Assembly (NCBI GenBank): GCA_030539295.1
Contig: JAUNSJ010000004.1
Span: 1 to 64,000, forward strand
Source of the DNA: Planctomycetia bacterium
GTDB taxonomy: Bacteria; Planctomycetota; Planctomycetia; Pirellulales; Thermoguttaceae
Direction of reading: 5' to 3'
DNA length: 64,000 nt
In this document: positions 54,150 through 62,582 of the stretch, one piece after another
Numbering within the stretch: position 1 is the first letter of the stretch
How the letters are laid out: every line of letters starts with the position of its first letter
The notes under the pieces: model-generated
Seen by the model: the letters and a program-made list of their open reading frames with translations, nothing else
Database searches by the model: none
What the model was told of the DNA's origin: nothing
Translations under genes and position numbers: made by a program

Positions 54150-55412
54150 ATGACAGAATCACAACGACATTTGACCGGAGAAATTATATCCATTGGCGAT
54201 GAAATAACCAACGGGTCCATTTTGGATACGAATTCGCAGTGGCTGAGCCGGGAACTGGCAGAATTGGGAGTGCGTGTTCTTTTTCACGACACAGTCGGCG
54301 ATGATTTGGCGGCAATGACAGACGTCTTTCGCACGGCCGCGGCACGAAGCGACGTCGTTATCATCAGTGGCGGACTTGGCCCGACGGAAGACGACCTTAC
54401 ACGTCAGGCGGTAGCGCAGGCGTTCGGGCGTGAACTGGTTCAGGATGCCGCGTCGCTGGAGCATGTCAGGAATCACTTTGCGCGTCGGCACCGGGTCATG
54501 CCCGAGTCCAATCTGATTCAGTCGTATTTTCCCAAGGGAGCAACGGTCATATTTAATCCGAACGGGACCGCGCCGGGCTTTCAACTGGAGCTTGACCGAA
54601 AGGAATTTGCGGGGACCGGCTCCTGCTGTCTTATGACATTTCCGGGCGTTCCCGCGGAACTTAAAGAGATGTGGTTTCATTCGGCGAAAGCGAGTCTGGC
54701 TCAATTCGCCGAACGGTCGGGGCTTGTGCGGCATTATATTCGCATGAAGAAGTTTCTCTGTTTTGGCGCTGGCGAAAGTGAAGTGGAATCGCGACTGGGG
54801 CATCTTATCCGGCGTGACCATATTCCAACGGTCGGTATTACCGCGTCGGAGGGAATCATATCACTGCGAATTCTGGCCGAAGGTGAGTCGGAAGAAGAGT
54901 GCATCCGCCAGATAGAAGAGACGTCGGAGTATATTCGCGCGCGAGTCGGGGAACTCATTTTTGGAGAAGATAATGAGAGCATGGCGGACGTTGTTTGCCG
55001 TGAGCTTCGTACCCGCGGTTTGCGTGTGGGGACCCTGGAATGGGGGACCCGTGGCCTGCTCGCTGCCCGTATCGCACCTGACGTCTTTGCGGGCGGGACG
55101 GTGGAATCAGAGACGCGTGAAATAACCAAGGCCGCGCTGGCCGCAGCGTGTCAACAGAGCCGGAACGAGGGTAAGGTCGATTTCCTCCTGGTTGTTGGCC
55201 CCTATCCGAAAACGATTGGGCACCATCACAGTACTCCTTGCGACCACAGTGTGCAAGGAAGTGCGGAAGAAACGGTCACGCTTCGTCTCTACGATGTTAA
55301 GCGGGACGTCCTCTATGAAGAGGAGCATTCGTTTGGCTTGCACCCGGCCATACTTGATACCCTGTTTTGCACGCGGGCGCTCGATCTATTGCGTCGCAAA
55401 CTGACCGCGTAG
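54150..55412 (+). CDS. cinA: CinA-like protein with altered C-terminal amidase site
   Basis: 420 aa. The N-terminal COG1058 domain is intact: EIISIGDEITNGSILDTNSQ, SGGLGPTEDDLTRQAVA, FPGVPAELKEMW. It is the ADP-ribose/NMN-related half. The C-terminal half matches the PncC amidase region in layout, but the key (A/S)ES-x-TGG block reads TLEWGTRG (295-302), with Trp298 at the nucleophile serine position. So NMN deamidation is probably lost. ATG 54150 is used because of the family N-terminus; the ribosome site is weak. A strong terminator follows. Confidence 0.88.
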   Translation: MTESQRHLTGEIISIGDEITNGSILDTNSQWLSRELAELGVRVLFHDTVGDDLAAMTDVFRTAAARSDVVIISGGLGPTEDDLTRQAVAQAFGRELVQDAASLEHVRNHFARRHRVMPESNLIQSYFPKGATVIFNPNGTAPGFQLELDRKEFAGTGSCCLMTFPGVPAELKEMWFHSAKASLAQFAERSGLVRHYIRMKKFLCFGAGESEVESRLGHLIRRDHIPTVGITASEGIISLRILAEGESEEECIRQIEETSEYIRARVGELIFGEDNESMADVVCRELRTRGLRVGTLEWGTRGLLAARIAPDVFAGGTVESETREITKAALAAACQQSRNEGKVDFLLVVGPYPKTIGHHHSTPCDHSVQGSAEETVTLRLYDVKRDVLYEEEHSFGLHPAILDTLFCTRALDLLRRKLTA

Positions 55413-55452
55413 CAGCCGGGAGTTTGGACGACAGGTACAAGGAAGAATGTGG

Positions 55453-55489
55453 CCATCCGTGACACCTTGCGACGCCACGGATGGTTTTT
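55453..55489 (+). terminator. Intrinsic terminator after cinA
   Basis: CCATCCGTG (55453-55461) and CACGGATGG (55476-55484) form a perfect 9-bp stem with a 14-base loop, followed by TTTTT (55485-55489). It separates cinA from the convergent isomerase-like gene. Confidence 0.85.
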
Positions 55490-55497
55490 GCCTGCCA

Positions 55498-56373
55498 CTA
55501 CCACTGAACAGATTCAAGGTATTTAAGGGATTCCTTGATTTGCTCGCTGGCAATGGGCGATTCATCTTCAATGAAATAGTATTTTACGCCGGTCTCCTGC
55601 GCCGCTTTGAGCAGAGCGGGATAGTCCGTTTGCCCAGCGCCCAAGGCAACGTCATTTTTCACATCGGTTCCTCCGGAGAGATTGCCTTCGACGCCCTTCT
55701 TAAGGTCCTTGAGGTGGACATATTCGAAGCGTCCGGGATACTTGCGAAGCAGAGCGGCGGGGTCCTGACCCGGGAAGACGGTCCACATAACGTCGAGCTG
55801 AAACGTGACATACTGCGGGTCCGTTAATTCGACGAGCAGGTCGAACAAGGTACCGTCTTTGTACGGCTGGAATTCATAGCCGTGGTTGTGGTAATAGAAT
55901 TTGATTCCCTGTTCCGCAAGGACTTTGCCCGCCTTGTTGAAGACTTCGGCTGCCTGTCGGCATTGAGCTTCATCGAACGGAGCTTTGTGACCAATCCAGG
56001 CACATCCTGCGGCAGGAAGCCCGAGAGCTTTGGCCTGTCGCGCGACTTCTTCCGGAGCGCTCGCGAACTTGCCGTAGTCCCAGTGTCCGCCCATAGCGAT
56101 CAAACCGCGGTCTTTTAGGGCCGCGACTAAATCTTCAGCACTCATGGCGTTCATGAGTCCGCCGTGCAATTCCACGTAGACAAAGCCGTAATCTTTCGTT
56201 TGGTCGAGTGTGGCGGGAATGTCTTTGCTGAAGTTATCGCGAAGACTGTACAAAGCCAGGCCGACCGGGCCTTTAAAGACGTCGTTCGTGCCGACGCCGT
56301 TGCCTTCCGTTTGCGCGAAAGCAGACGCGGTCGACAGGACCAGAGCGAGGAACAGTGTTGTTACCAATCTCAT
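55498..56373 (-). CDS. Exported sugar phosphate isomerase/epimerase-like (AP endonuclease 2 fold) protein
   Basis: 291 aa. ATG 56373 has GGAG 7 bases upstream; the frame is open much further but that stretch is the activator gene in another frame. A signal peptide MRLVTTLFLALVLSTASAFA is clear, so it acts outside the cytoplasm, unusual for true sugar phosphate isomerases. The TIM-barrel family hallmarks are GLALYSLRDNF, YVELHGG, FYYHNHGYEF, VTFQLDVMW and YVHLKD (metal-binding Glu, His, Asp, His). The substrate is probably a free sugar or polyol derivative. Confidence 0.88.
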   Translation of the reverse strand: MRLVTTLFLALVLSTASAFAQTEGNGVGTNDVFKGPVGLALYSLRDNFSKDIPATLDQTKDYGFVYVELHGGLMNAMSAEDLVAALKDRGLIAMGGHWDYGKFASAPEEVARQAKALGLPAAGCAWIGHKAPFDEAQCRQAAEVFNKAGKVLAEQGIKFYYHNHGYEFQPYKDGTLFDLLVELTDPQYVTFQLDVMWTVFPGQDPAALLRKYPGRFEYVHLKDLKKGVEGNLSGGTDVKNDVALGAGQTDYPALLKAAQETGVKYYFIEDESPIASEQIKESLKYLESVQW

Positions 56374-56428
56374 GTTAAATCTCCATTTCTTTAGGTGGTG
56401 TAGGGGCGAAACAGGTGGGTAAACGCGT

Positions 56429-57862
56429 TTAAACACGTTTAATCTTGTACCGATTAATTTTCCGGTCGAGAGTCGTTCGTTCGATTCCGAGCGACTTGGC
56501 CGTGTTACTTTTATTCCAGTTGAAGTATTCCAGGGTGGCCGTAATGAGTTCCTCTTCCGCCTGCTCCATCGTTTTGGGTACGAAAGGAAGGTCGAGGGCA
56601 TGGGGCAGCTCCTGCATGCTCGTATTGCCCGTAGTGCGAAGTGAGGAAAGGAGCAAATCTTCCGGCGTGATAACAGGAGGATTGGCCATGAGTACGGCAC
56701 GCTCAATGACATTTTTAAGTTCACGCACGTTGCCGGGCCAGCGATAGTTACGCAGTACGGATTGCGCATCCGGACTGAAGCCGGTAAAGCGACGATTCGT
56801 TTCCTGGGAGAATTTTTCCAGAAAGAAATGGGCCAGGAGCGGAATATCCTCCGGCCGCTTGCGCAAAGGTGGAACGGTGATCTCAAGGACATGAAGTCGA
56901 AAGAAGAGGTCGTGTCGAAAGCGACCTTCGTCCACTTCCGTTTCCAAATCGCGGTTCGTAGCCGCAATGACGCGGACATCGACGTTAATGGGCTTATTGC
57001 CGCCGACTCGTTCGAACGGCTGACCTTCCAGAACGCGGAGGAATTTTGCCTGCAGGGAAGGACTCATTTCGGCAATTTCGTCGAGGAACAGTGTTCCGCC
57101 GTTAGCGGCCTCGAATTTACCGATTTTCTTTTCAGTAGCCCCGGTAAAAGCTCCTTTTTCGTGCCCGAAGAGTTCACTGGCCAAGAGACTTTCGGAAATG
57201 GCGGCGCAGTTTAAACAAATCATGGTCGATTTGCTTCGTGGACTGTTGGCATGAATGGCCCGGGCAACGAGTTCTTTACCAACGCCACTTTCCCCGCGAA
57301 CCAAAACGGTGGCCTTACTCGGCGCGGCACGACTTATGAGATAGTTCACCTGCTGAATTGCGGAGCCTTCGCCCACGATTTCCGATTGCTGTAAGAGCAT
57401 GGAACGCAGAATGGCATTTTCGTTCCGCGTTCGTTCAAGATGGGCGGTAAGCTCCTTCTGCTCGTTAAGCTGGGAAACGGCGACGGCCAGGGTATCGGAG
57501 ACGGCCTGCGAATATTTCATGCTGTCGTTCGCCCCGGAAGAGCCGTCGCCTGAGGTCTGCGTTATGCAGAAGAAGAGGAGGTCATGCCCGATCTGAATGC
57601 GATCTCCATTTTTGAGACCAACTTGGCCGTTGACCAATTTATCATTTAACCCCGTTCCGTTTCGACTGCCAAGATCTACCAACTGCCAGGAATCGTCCTG
57701 CTTACGTATAACCGCATGGAACCTGCTGCAACGGTCATCGGTGAGTATGACGTCATTTCGCGTCGAGCGACCGAGTCGTGTTTCCTTATCCGGTGAGACA
57801 AAAAAGGCGCCCACCGGGATATTATCTCGCAGTAAAATCAGATTGGCAATATTGGTTACCAT
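56429..57862 (-). CDS. FHA-domain sigma54-dependent transcriptional activator
   Basis: About 477 aa. ATG 57862 has GGAG 9 bases upstream; ATG 57877 and GTG 57883 lie in frame. An FHA domain (about residues 5-100; RLGRSTRNDVIL, RFHAVIRK, DLGSRNGTGLN) binds phosphothreonine. A coiled linker leads to the AAA+ domain: Walker A GESGVGKE, GAFTGA loop for sigma54 contact, Walker B GGTLFLDEI, and the WPGNVRELKNVIE arginine-finger region. A Fis-type HTH (NKSNTAKSLGIERTTLDRKI) ends it. It would open sigma54 promoters in response to a Ser/Thr kinase signal, by family. The divergent CrtI/FabZ pair is a candidate target, but I see no good -24/-12 site there. Confidence 0.92.
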   Translation of the reverse strand: MVTNIANLILLRDNIPVGAFFVSPDKETRLGRSTRNDVILTDDRCSRFHAVIRKQDDSWQLVDLGSRNGTGLNDKLVNGQVGLKNGDRIQIGHDLLFFCITQTSGDGSSGANDSMKYSQAVSDTLAVAVSQLNEQKELTAHLERTRNENAILRSMLLQQSEIVGEGSAIQQVNYLISRAAPSKATVLVRGESGVGKELVARAIHANSPRSKSTMICLNCAAISESLLASELFGHEKGAFTGATEKKIGKFEAANGGTLFLDEIAEMSPSLQAKFLRVLEGQPFERVGGNKPINVDVRVIAATNRDLETEVDEGRFRHDLFFRLHVLEITVPPLRKRPEDIPLLAHFFLEKFSQETNRRFTGFSPDAQSVLRNYRWPGNVRELKNVIERAVLMANPPVITPEDLLLSSLRTTGNTSMQELPHALDLPFVPKTMEQAEEELITATLEYFNWNKSNTAKSLGIERTTLDRKINRYKIKRV

Positions 57863-57896
57863 TAACAGCGGCTCCATAAACACAACGAATAATAAA

Positions 57897-57927
57897 AAAC
57901 ACGACCTATATTCAAAGATTCGTGTTT
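57897..57927. promoter_or_regulatory. Inverted repeat upstream of the activator gene
   Basis: AAACACGA (57897-57904) and TCGTGTTT (57920-57927) are exact complements with a 15-base spacer, about 35 bases before the activator start codon. It could be an operator, perhaps for autoregulation. Confidence 0.4.
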
Positions 57928-58060
57928 ATTCCACGGACTCAACGGGTCATTGTTGTATTTTAATACATTTTTGGGTGGAGAGCAAGGGCGGGGGCACAAA
58001 CCTTTTTCCTCTTTGCCGGAAGTTTTTCATCCTTTATGGGAAGTTTTACCTTTGTTCCCA

Positions 58061-58088
58061 TTGTTTTTTCCAGAATGCCGCCTAAAAT
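58061..58088 (+). promoter_or_regulatory. Possible promoter for the CrtI-like gene
   Basis: TTGTTT (58061-58066), 16 bases, TAAAAT (58083-58088). The start would be near 58095, just before the leader hairpin. Confidence 0.4.
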
Positions 58089-58102
58089 ATAAAATTGAAG
58101 CT

Positions 58103-58124
58103 CTTGTCCCATGCCAGGGACAAG
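58103..58124 (+). other. Perfect hairpin in the CrtI-like gene leader
   Basis: CTTGTCCC (58103-58110) and GGGACAAG (58117-58124) form an 8-bp stem with loop ATGCCA. No T-run follows, so a 5'-end stabilising or regulatory role is more likely than termination. Confidence 0.5.
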
Positions 58125-58176
58125 GGTGAGTACAAGATCACGGACCAAGAGCAGAAAAGTGAGGAATATTTGCCCC

Positions 58177-59658
58177 ATGGATAATAATGACGTAAAGTAT
58201 AAGGACAGCTACGATGTTGTCGTTATTGGAGCCGGACTGGCAGGCATGACGGCCGCCAATATATTGGGTCGCGCGGGGCACAGCGTACTTCTTCTGGAGC
58301 GTCATTATAAATTGGGCGGGCTTGCCACCTGGTTTCGGCGGCCGGGCGGGACGATCTTTGACGTCTCACTTCATGGATTTCCGGTCGGTATGATTAAGAG
58401 TTGCCGGCGCTACTGGAACGCAGAAATCGCCAATCGAATTGTCCAACTACCGAGCATAAAGTTTGATAACCCGCAGTTTGCGATAACAACGACGTTTAAC
58501 CGTGAGGACTTTACCCGCCTGTTAGTGGAGCGGTTTCAGATTCCGGAGCAGACGGTGCGTGATTTCTTCGACCAGGCCCGAAGCATGACGCATTATGACG
58601 ATGGTAAGATGACCGCGCGAGAACTTTTTCAAAAGTATTTTCCCGGCCGCGACGACGTTGTTCGCCTGCTCATGGAACCGATTACGTACGCAAACGGATC
58701 GACTCTGGAAGACCCTGCCTTGACCTATGGTATTGTTTTTTCAAACTTTATGTCAAAAGGAGTTTATACATTTCAAGGGGGTACGGACCTGTTCGTGAAA
58801 ATGTTGCGACAGGAGCTGGTGAAAAATGGCGTCGATATTGCAACCAGTGCGCCGGCGGAAAAGATACTGATTGAAAAGGGGCGTGTCGCGGGTGTGCGAA
58901 TTGCGAGTGAGCCGCTGACTCTTACGACCCCCGAGCTGGGTCGCCCGGCCTCGAGTTCCGTCTTGGCGGGCAGGACCATCCGCGCCAAGGCCGTTCTCTC
59001 CAACGGGAATCTTAAAGGCACCATTTTCGGTATGGTCGGACGTGAGTTCTTTCCTGACGATTTCGTTGAGGAAGCCGAAGCGGTCCGACTCAATAATTCC
59101 AGTACACAAGTCTATATGTCGCTTAAAGATGGAGAATCGTTTGACGAAAGTGTCTGTGGCGACCTCTTGTTTACTTCGACGGCTCCAGCCTTTCGAACGG
59201 ACTTACTCCTTTCTCGCCATATTACGAGCCGGACCTATTCCTTCTATTATCCGCGTACCCGACCGGGCAGCAGCCGGTACAGCGTTGTTGCGAGTTCTAA
59301 TGCTCGTTTTGAAGACTGGGCGGAACTGCCGGAGGAGGAGTATGAGAAGAGTAAGCGTGACTTAATTGAAACGACTCTGGACGCCTTGGAGAAATATGTG
59401 CCGGGCATCCGAAGCAAACTGGACTGTGTCGACGCGGCGACGCCACGAACCTTTAAGGCGTATACCGACCACTGGCAAGGCTCAAGTTTCGGAACGAAAT
59501 ACGAAGGGCTGGCCGTCTCTCGCGCCTTGAATCGTCATGTGCCGGGCCTGTACCACAGCGGCAGCGTTGGCATAATCATGTCCGGCTGGCTCGGGGCGGT
59601 CAACTATGGTGTTATTGCCTCAAATGACGTCGACGCCTTTCTTAGTGCCGACAGGTAG
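58177..59658 (+). CDS. CrtI/CrtISO-like FAD-dependent oxidoreductase
   Basis: 493 aa. N-terminal dinucleotide-binding motif [21 protein letters not shown] (split at 20), then [16 protein letters not shown], and the C-terminal FAD motif [15 protein letters not shown]. This places it with phytoene desaturases, carotenoid isomerases and retinol-saturase-like enzymes. Start ATG 58177 follows GAGGA; an in-frame ATG at 58111 is less likely, since the leader hairpin covers the region just before it. The next gene, 87 bases on, is FabZ-like. That pairing points to lipid or polyene chemistry rather than ordinary carotenoids, since no phytoene synthase is beside it. Confidence 0.83.
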   Translation: MDNNDVKYKDSYDVVVIGAGLAGMTAANILGRAGHSVLLLERHYKLGGLATWFRRPGGTIFDVSLHGFPVGMIKSCRRYWNAEIANRIVQLPSIKFDNPQFAITTTFNREDFTRLLVERFQIPEQTVRDFFDQARSMTHYDDGKMTARELFQKYFPGRDDVVRLLMEPITYANGSTLEDPALTYGIVFSNFMSKGVYTFQGGTDLFVKMLRQELVKNGVDIATSAPAEKILIEKGRVAGVRIASEPLTLTTPELGRPASSSVLAGRTIRAKAVLSNGNLKGTIFGMVGREFFPDDFVEEAEAVRLNNSSTQVYMSLKDGESFDESVCGDLLFTSTAPAFRTDLLLSRHITSRTYSFYYPRTRPGSSRYSVVASSNARFEDWAELPEEEYEKSKRDLIETTLDALEKYVPGIRSKLDCVDAATPRTFKAYTDHWQGSSFGTKYEGLAVSRALNRHVPGLYHSGSVGIIMSGWLGAVNYGVIASNDVDAFLSADR

Positions 59659-59745
59659 TTTTTTTACGGAAGTACCATGCCACATCTTGAGTTAAGATAA
59701 GAAGATACAAGCGAACCCCACAATCGCGGAAAGGACCTTTGACCC

Positions 59746-60180
59746 ATGACCCGGGAAGATATTTATAAAGCCATTCCCCATCGTCCCCCATTTTTGTTTA
59801 TCGACGAGATCGAGAGCTGGACGGAGAAGGAGATTATCTGTAAGTACACCTTTAAAGAGAATGAGTTTTTCTTTCAGGGGCATTATCCGGGGAATCCGAT
59901 TGTTCCCGGAGTGATTTTGTGCGAGTCGGGTCTTCAGGCAGGTGCGATTCTCTTGTCGCGTCTCTTTCGTGAAAGTGAGTCCGGGCGAGGGATGGTTCCT
60001 GTCGTTGTCAAGATAGACGAGATTCGATTTCGTCAAATCATAAGGCCAAGCGAGACCATAACCTTGCGGGTCGCGTTTAAGGAACGACTGGCGAACGCGT
60101 ATTTCCTCGTGGCCAAAATCGAGAAGGACGGTAAAGCGGTGACGCGTTTTGAATTTTCCTGCACAGGAACGGCCGGCTAA
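59746..60180 (+). CDS. FabZ-like 3-hydroxyacyl-ACP dehydratase
   Basis: 144 aa hot-dog-fold protein. IPHRPPFLFIDEIESW, the catalytic histidine in FQGHYPGNPIVPGV and the glutamate in LCESGLQAGA follow FabZ. It dehydrates 3-hydroxyacyl-ACP or a related thioester. No fab genes surround it, so it may be a specialised copy working with the CrtI-like oxidoreductase. Ribosome site weak. Confidence 0.87.
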   Translation: MTREDIYKAIPHRPPFLFIDEIESWTEKEIICKYTFKENEFFFQGHYPGNPIVPGVILCESGLQAGAILLSRLFRESESGRGMVPVVVKIDEIRFRQIIRPSETITLRVAFKERLANAYFLVAKIEKDGKAVTRFEFSCTGTAG

Positions 60181-60186
60181 TTGCTC

Positions 60187-60215
60187 TTGCGTTCCGTTCG
60201 TGCATTTGTTATACT
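60187..60215 (+). promoter_or_regulatory. Sigma70-type promoter for the Prc-like gene
   Basis: TTGCGT (60187-60192), a 17-base spacer and TATACT (60210-60215), starting 7 bases after the FabZ-like stop codon. The leader would be about 90 nt. Confidence 0.55.
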
Positions 60216-60313
60216 AGCAGGTATACCCGGCGGCCCGTTTCGGACTGCTGGACACAAAAGGTGGAACACAGACATGCCGGGAGTAAAACACGGCATATAA
60301 TAACAGGCGGAAG

Positions 60314-62569
60314 ATGATGAAAAAAATGATTATTGTTAAGAAGTTTCGTATTTTGTCACTGCTCTTTGGGCTATTTCTGTTGACGGTTGCCTGTCGCGGT
60401 GCGGTGAGCGATCCGGTTGCCACGGGTGACCTGGCCCCCACGGCTCGCGATAAGAGTATCGCGGTCTATTTCTCACGACTCCTCGAGAGCAAACACGTCT
60501 TTAAAGACACCTACGATTTTAATGAAATGTGCTCAACGCGAGCGTTCGACCTGTATCTTAAGGCGCTTGACCCTATGAAGATCTATTTTACGCAGGCCGA
60601 CATAGACGCCTTTCGCGCAGCCTATCAGTCGAATCTGGGTACTATGATAAAAAAGGGCGACCTGACTCCCGCTTTTGCCATATACAACCGGTTTATCCAG
60701 CGAGTCGACGAACGCTGTAATCTGGCCCATCAGATTCTCGATTCCAAACTGGACTTTACCACGGACGAATATCTCGTTCTGGATAAAGATTTGCTCGATT
60801 ATCCCAAGGACGAAGTTGAAATCTACGACCGTATGAGAAAGGAAATCAAGGCAAAAATTCTCTCCCAGGAAGCAGCCGATGCCGACGAGGCAAAGGAAGA
60901 AGCGGAAGAGAAAGAAAAGCAGGAAGAAGGTCAAGAGGGGACTTCGGCAGAGGAAGCGTCGAACGAGCCTGACGCGGAGGTCGCGACTGCCGATACTGTC
61001 GTTGAGACGCCCATTGAAAAACTGCACCGCCGCTATAACAGTATGCACAAGCGGATTCATCAGGTCTCGAATGACGATATTCTGGAAATCTTCCTGACCG
61101 CGGTTGCTAATGCCTATGACCCGCATTCCTCTTACATGTCGCCGAAAACGTTTGAGAACTTCGCGATCCAGATGCGTCTGAATCTTGATGGAATTGGTGC
61201 CACATTAGGTTGGGAAGACGGCTATACCATAGTCAAGGGAATCGTCAAAGGCGGAGCGGCCGACAAGCAGGGCGAACTGAAAGTCGAAGATCGCATTATT
61301 GGCGTTGCCCAAGGGAAAGAGACGCCCTTTGAAGACGTCGTTGATATGAATCTGTCCGATGTAGTGGGCAAGATACGTGGCAAACGTGGCACGTTGGTCC
61401 GACTGGAAGTTCTTACGACCAAAGGGAAAGGTCCGAAAAAAGTTATAGAAATAGTGCGAGAAAAAATCGAACTGGAAGACAGCGCCGCACAGAGTAAAGT
61501 TTTTGAGGCGGGTCAGAAGGCAGACGGCACGCCTTGGAAAATCGGGGTCATTGATCTGCCGAGTTTCTATTTCGATATGGAGGCCCGTAGTCGTGGCGAC
61601 AGTTCCGGTCGAAGTACAACGCGGGACGTGCGCAAAATTTTGCGCCAGTTTGTGCTTGAAGACGTCGATGCCTGTGTCATTGACCTGCGCTATAATGGTG
61701 GCGGCTCACTTCAGGAAGTCGTCGATTTAACCGGCCTGTTTATCGAAACCGGCTCCGTTGTTCAGGTCAAACCGTCGGAGCTTGACCGCCGGCTGGCCAA
61801 GCCGCTGGACGACCGGGACCCGAGTGTGGAATGGGGAGGTCCGCTGGTCGTTATGACGAGTAAATTCAGTGCCAGTGCGAGTGAAATTTTCGCCGGCGCG
61901 ATCCAGGATTATAAACGCGGAATTATCGTCGGCGATGAGACGACGCATGGTAAAGGGACGGTTCAGCCGTTAATTGAAATCAGTGAGCTTCTCTTTGGCC
62001 CGCTGGCAAACGCGCCCAATTTCGGTACGCTCAAAGTGTCCATTCAGGGGTTCTATCTGCCGCACGGCGAGAGCACCCAGTTGTCCGGAGTTCATTCCGA
62101 CCTGGTGCTCCCGTCGCTGACGAACTATACTGACAGTTCGGAAGCGGACAGCGATTATCCGCTCAGTTTCGAAAAGATTCCGGCCGCGGTGAATTATCCC
62201 ATTTTCGATTATGTGAATCCGCAAATTGTGGCGAGTCTGGCCAAGCTGTCGCAAGCTCGTGTGGCTGCCTCGGACGAATTCGCAAAGTTGCAAAAGAATA
62301 TTGATATTTATAAGGAAATCAAGGAAGAAAAGAAAACGACTCTGAATCGTGAAAAGTTCTTTGCCGAGCGTGAACGTCTCAATATCGACAAGGAAGAAAA
62401 AGACGAATACGAGAAACTTATGGGTATGGATCAGAAGATTCATCGCGACTATTATATGAACGAAGTCCTGGACATAACAGCGGATTATCTGAATCTTCTG
62501 AACCAGCTCGGAATCGGTTTTCCGGGCGAGAGTCAGGGACAGACCGCGGCGGCCGTGCCCCTGTTCTAA
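60314..62569 (+). CDS. prc: Prc/Tsp-type tail-specific protease (S41)
   Basis: 751 aa. The N-terminus has a hydrophobic segment ending in LLTVACRG, a possible lipobox, so it may be a periplasmic lipoprotein. The N-terminal helical domain (TRAFDLYLKALDPMKIYFTQ) and the C-terminal DUF3340-like helices match Prc rather than CtpA. The PDZ domain lies at about 285-385 (DPHSSYMSP before it). The catalytic dyad is Ser521 in SASASE and Lys547 in HGKG. An acidic Glu/Ala-rich insert (about 190-230) is unusual. ATG 60314 and ATG 60317 are both possible after AGGCGG. It degrades or trims periplasmic proteins by their C-termini. Confidence 0.92.
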   Translation: MMKKMIIVKKFRILSLLFGLFLLTVACRGAVSDPVATGDLAPTARDKSIAVYFSRLLESKHVFKDTYDFNEMCSTRAFDLYLKALDPMKIYFTQADIDAFRAAYQSNLGTMIKKGDLTPAFAIYNRFIQRVDERCNLAHQILDSKLDFTTDEYLVLDKDLLDYPKDEVEIYDRMRKEIKAKILSQEAADADEAKEEAEEKEKQEEGQEGTSAEEASNEPDAEVATADTVVETPIEKLHRRYNSMHKRIHQVSNDDILEIFLTAVANAYDPHSSYMSPKTFENFAIQMRLNLDGIGATLGWEDGYTIVKGIVKGGAADKQGELKVEDRIIGVAQGKETPFEDVVDMNLSDVVGKIRGKRGTLVRLEVLTTKGKGPKKVIEIVREKIELEDSAAQSKVFEAGQKADGTPWKIGVIDLPSFYFDMEARSRGDSSGRSTTRDVRKILRQFVLEDVDACVIDLRYNGGGSLQEVVDLTGLFIETGSVVQVKPSELDRRLAKPLDDRDPSVEWGGPLVVMTSKFSASASEIFAGAIQDYKRGIIVGDETTHGKGTVQPLIEISELLFGPLANAPNFGTLKVSIQGFYLPHGESTQLSGVHSDLVLPSLTNYTDSSEADSDYPLSFEKIPAAVNYPIFDYVNPQIVASLAKLSQARVAASDEFAKLQKNIDIYKEIKEEKKTTLNREKFFAERERLNIDKEEKDEYEKLMGMDQKIHRDYYMNEVLDITADYLNLLNQLGIGFPGESQGQTAAAVPLF

Positions 62570-62582
62570 CTGTTAGACGCTC

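Larger units (their letters stand above)
57863..58176. other. Intergenic region between activator and CrtI-like gene
   Basis: No gene. It contains an 8-bp inverted repeat beside the activator gene, a possible promoter for the CrtI-like gene, and a perfect hairpin in its leader, all listed separately. Confidence 0.5.

Noticed and set aside
56374..56979. N-terminal extension of the isomerase-like protein by about 200 residues
   Set aside because: The extension lies over the activator gene in another frame; a signal peptide and a well-placed GGAG identify ATG 56373 as the start.
57992..58010. GGGCAC followed by a T-rich stretch as a sigma54 promoter for the CrtI-like gene
   Set aside because: The -24 side is only partly right and the essential GC of the -12 element is missing, so the link to the adjacent sigma54 activator is not supported by a binding site.
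62565..62577. TCTAAC-T-GTTAGA hairpin as a terminator after the Prc gene
   Set aside because: The stem is only 6 bp with a one-base centre and no T-run follows.
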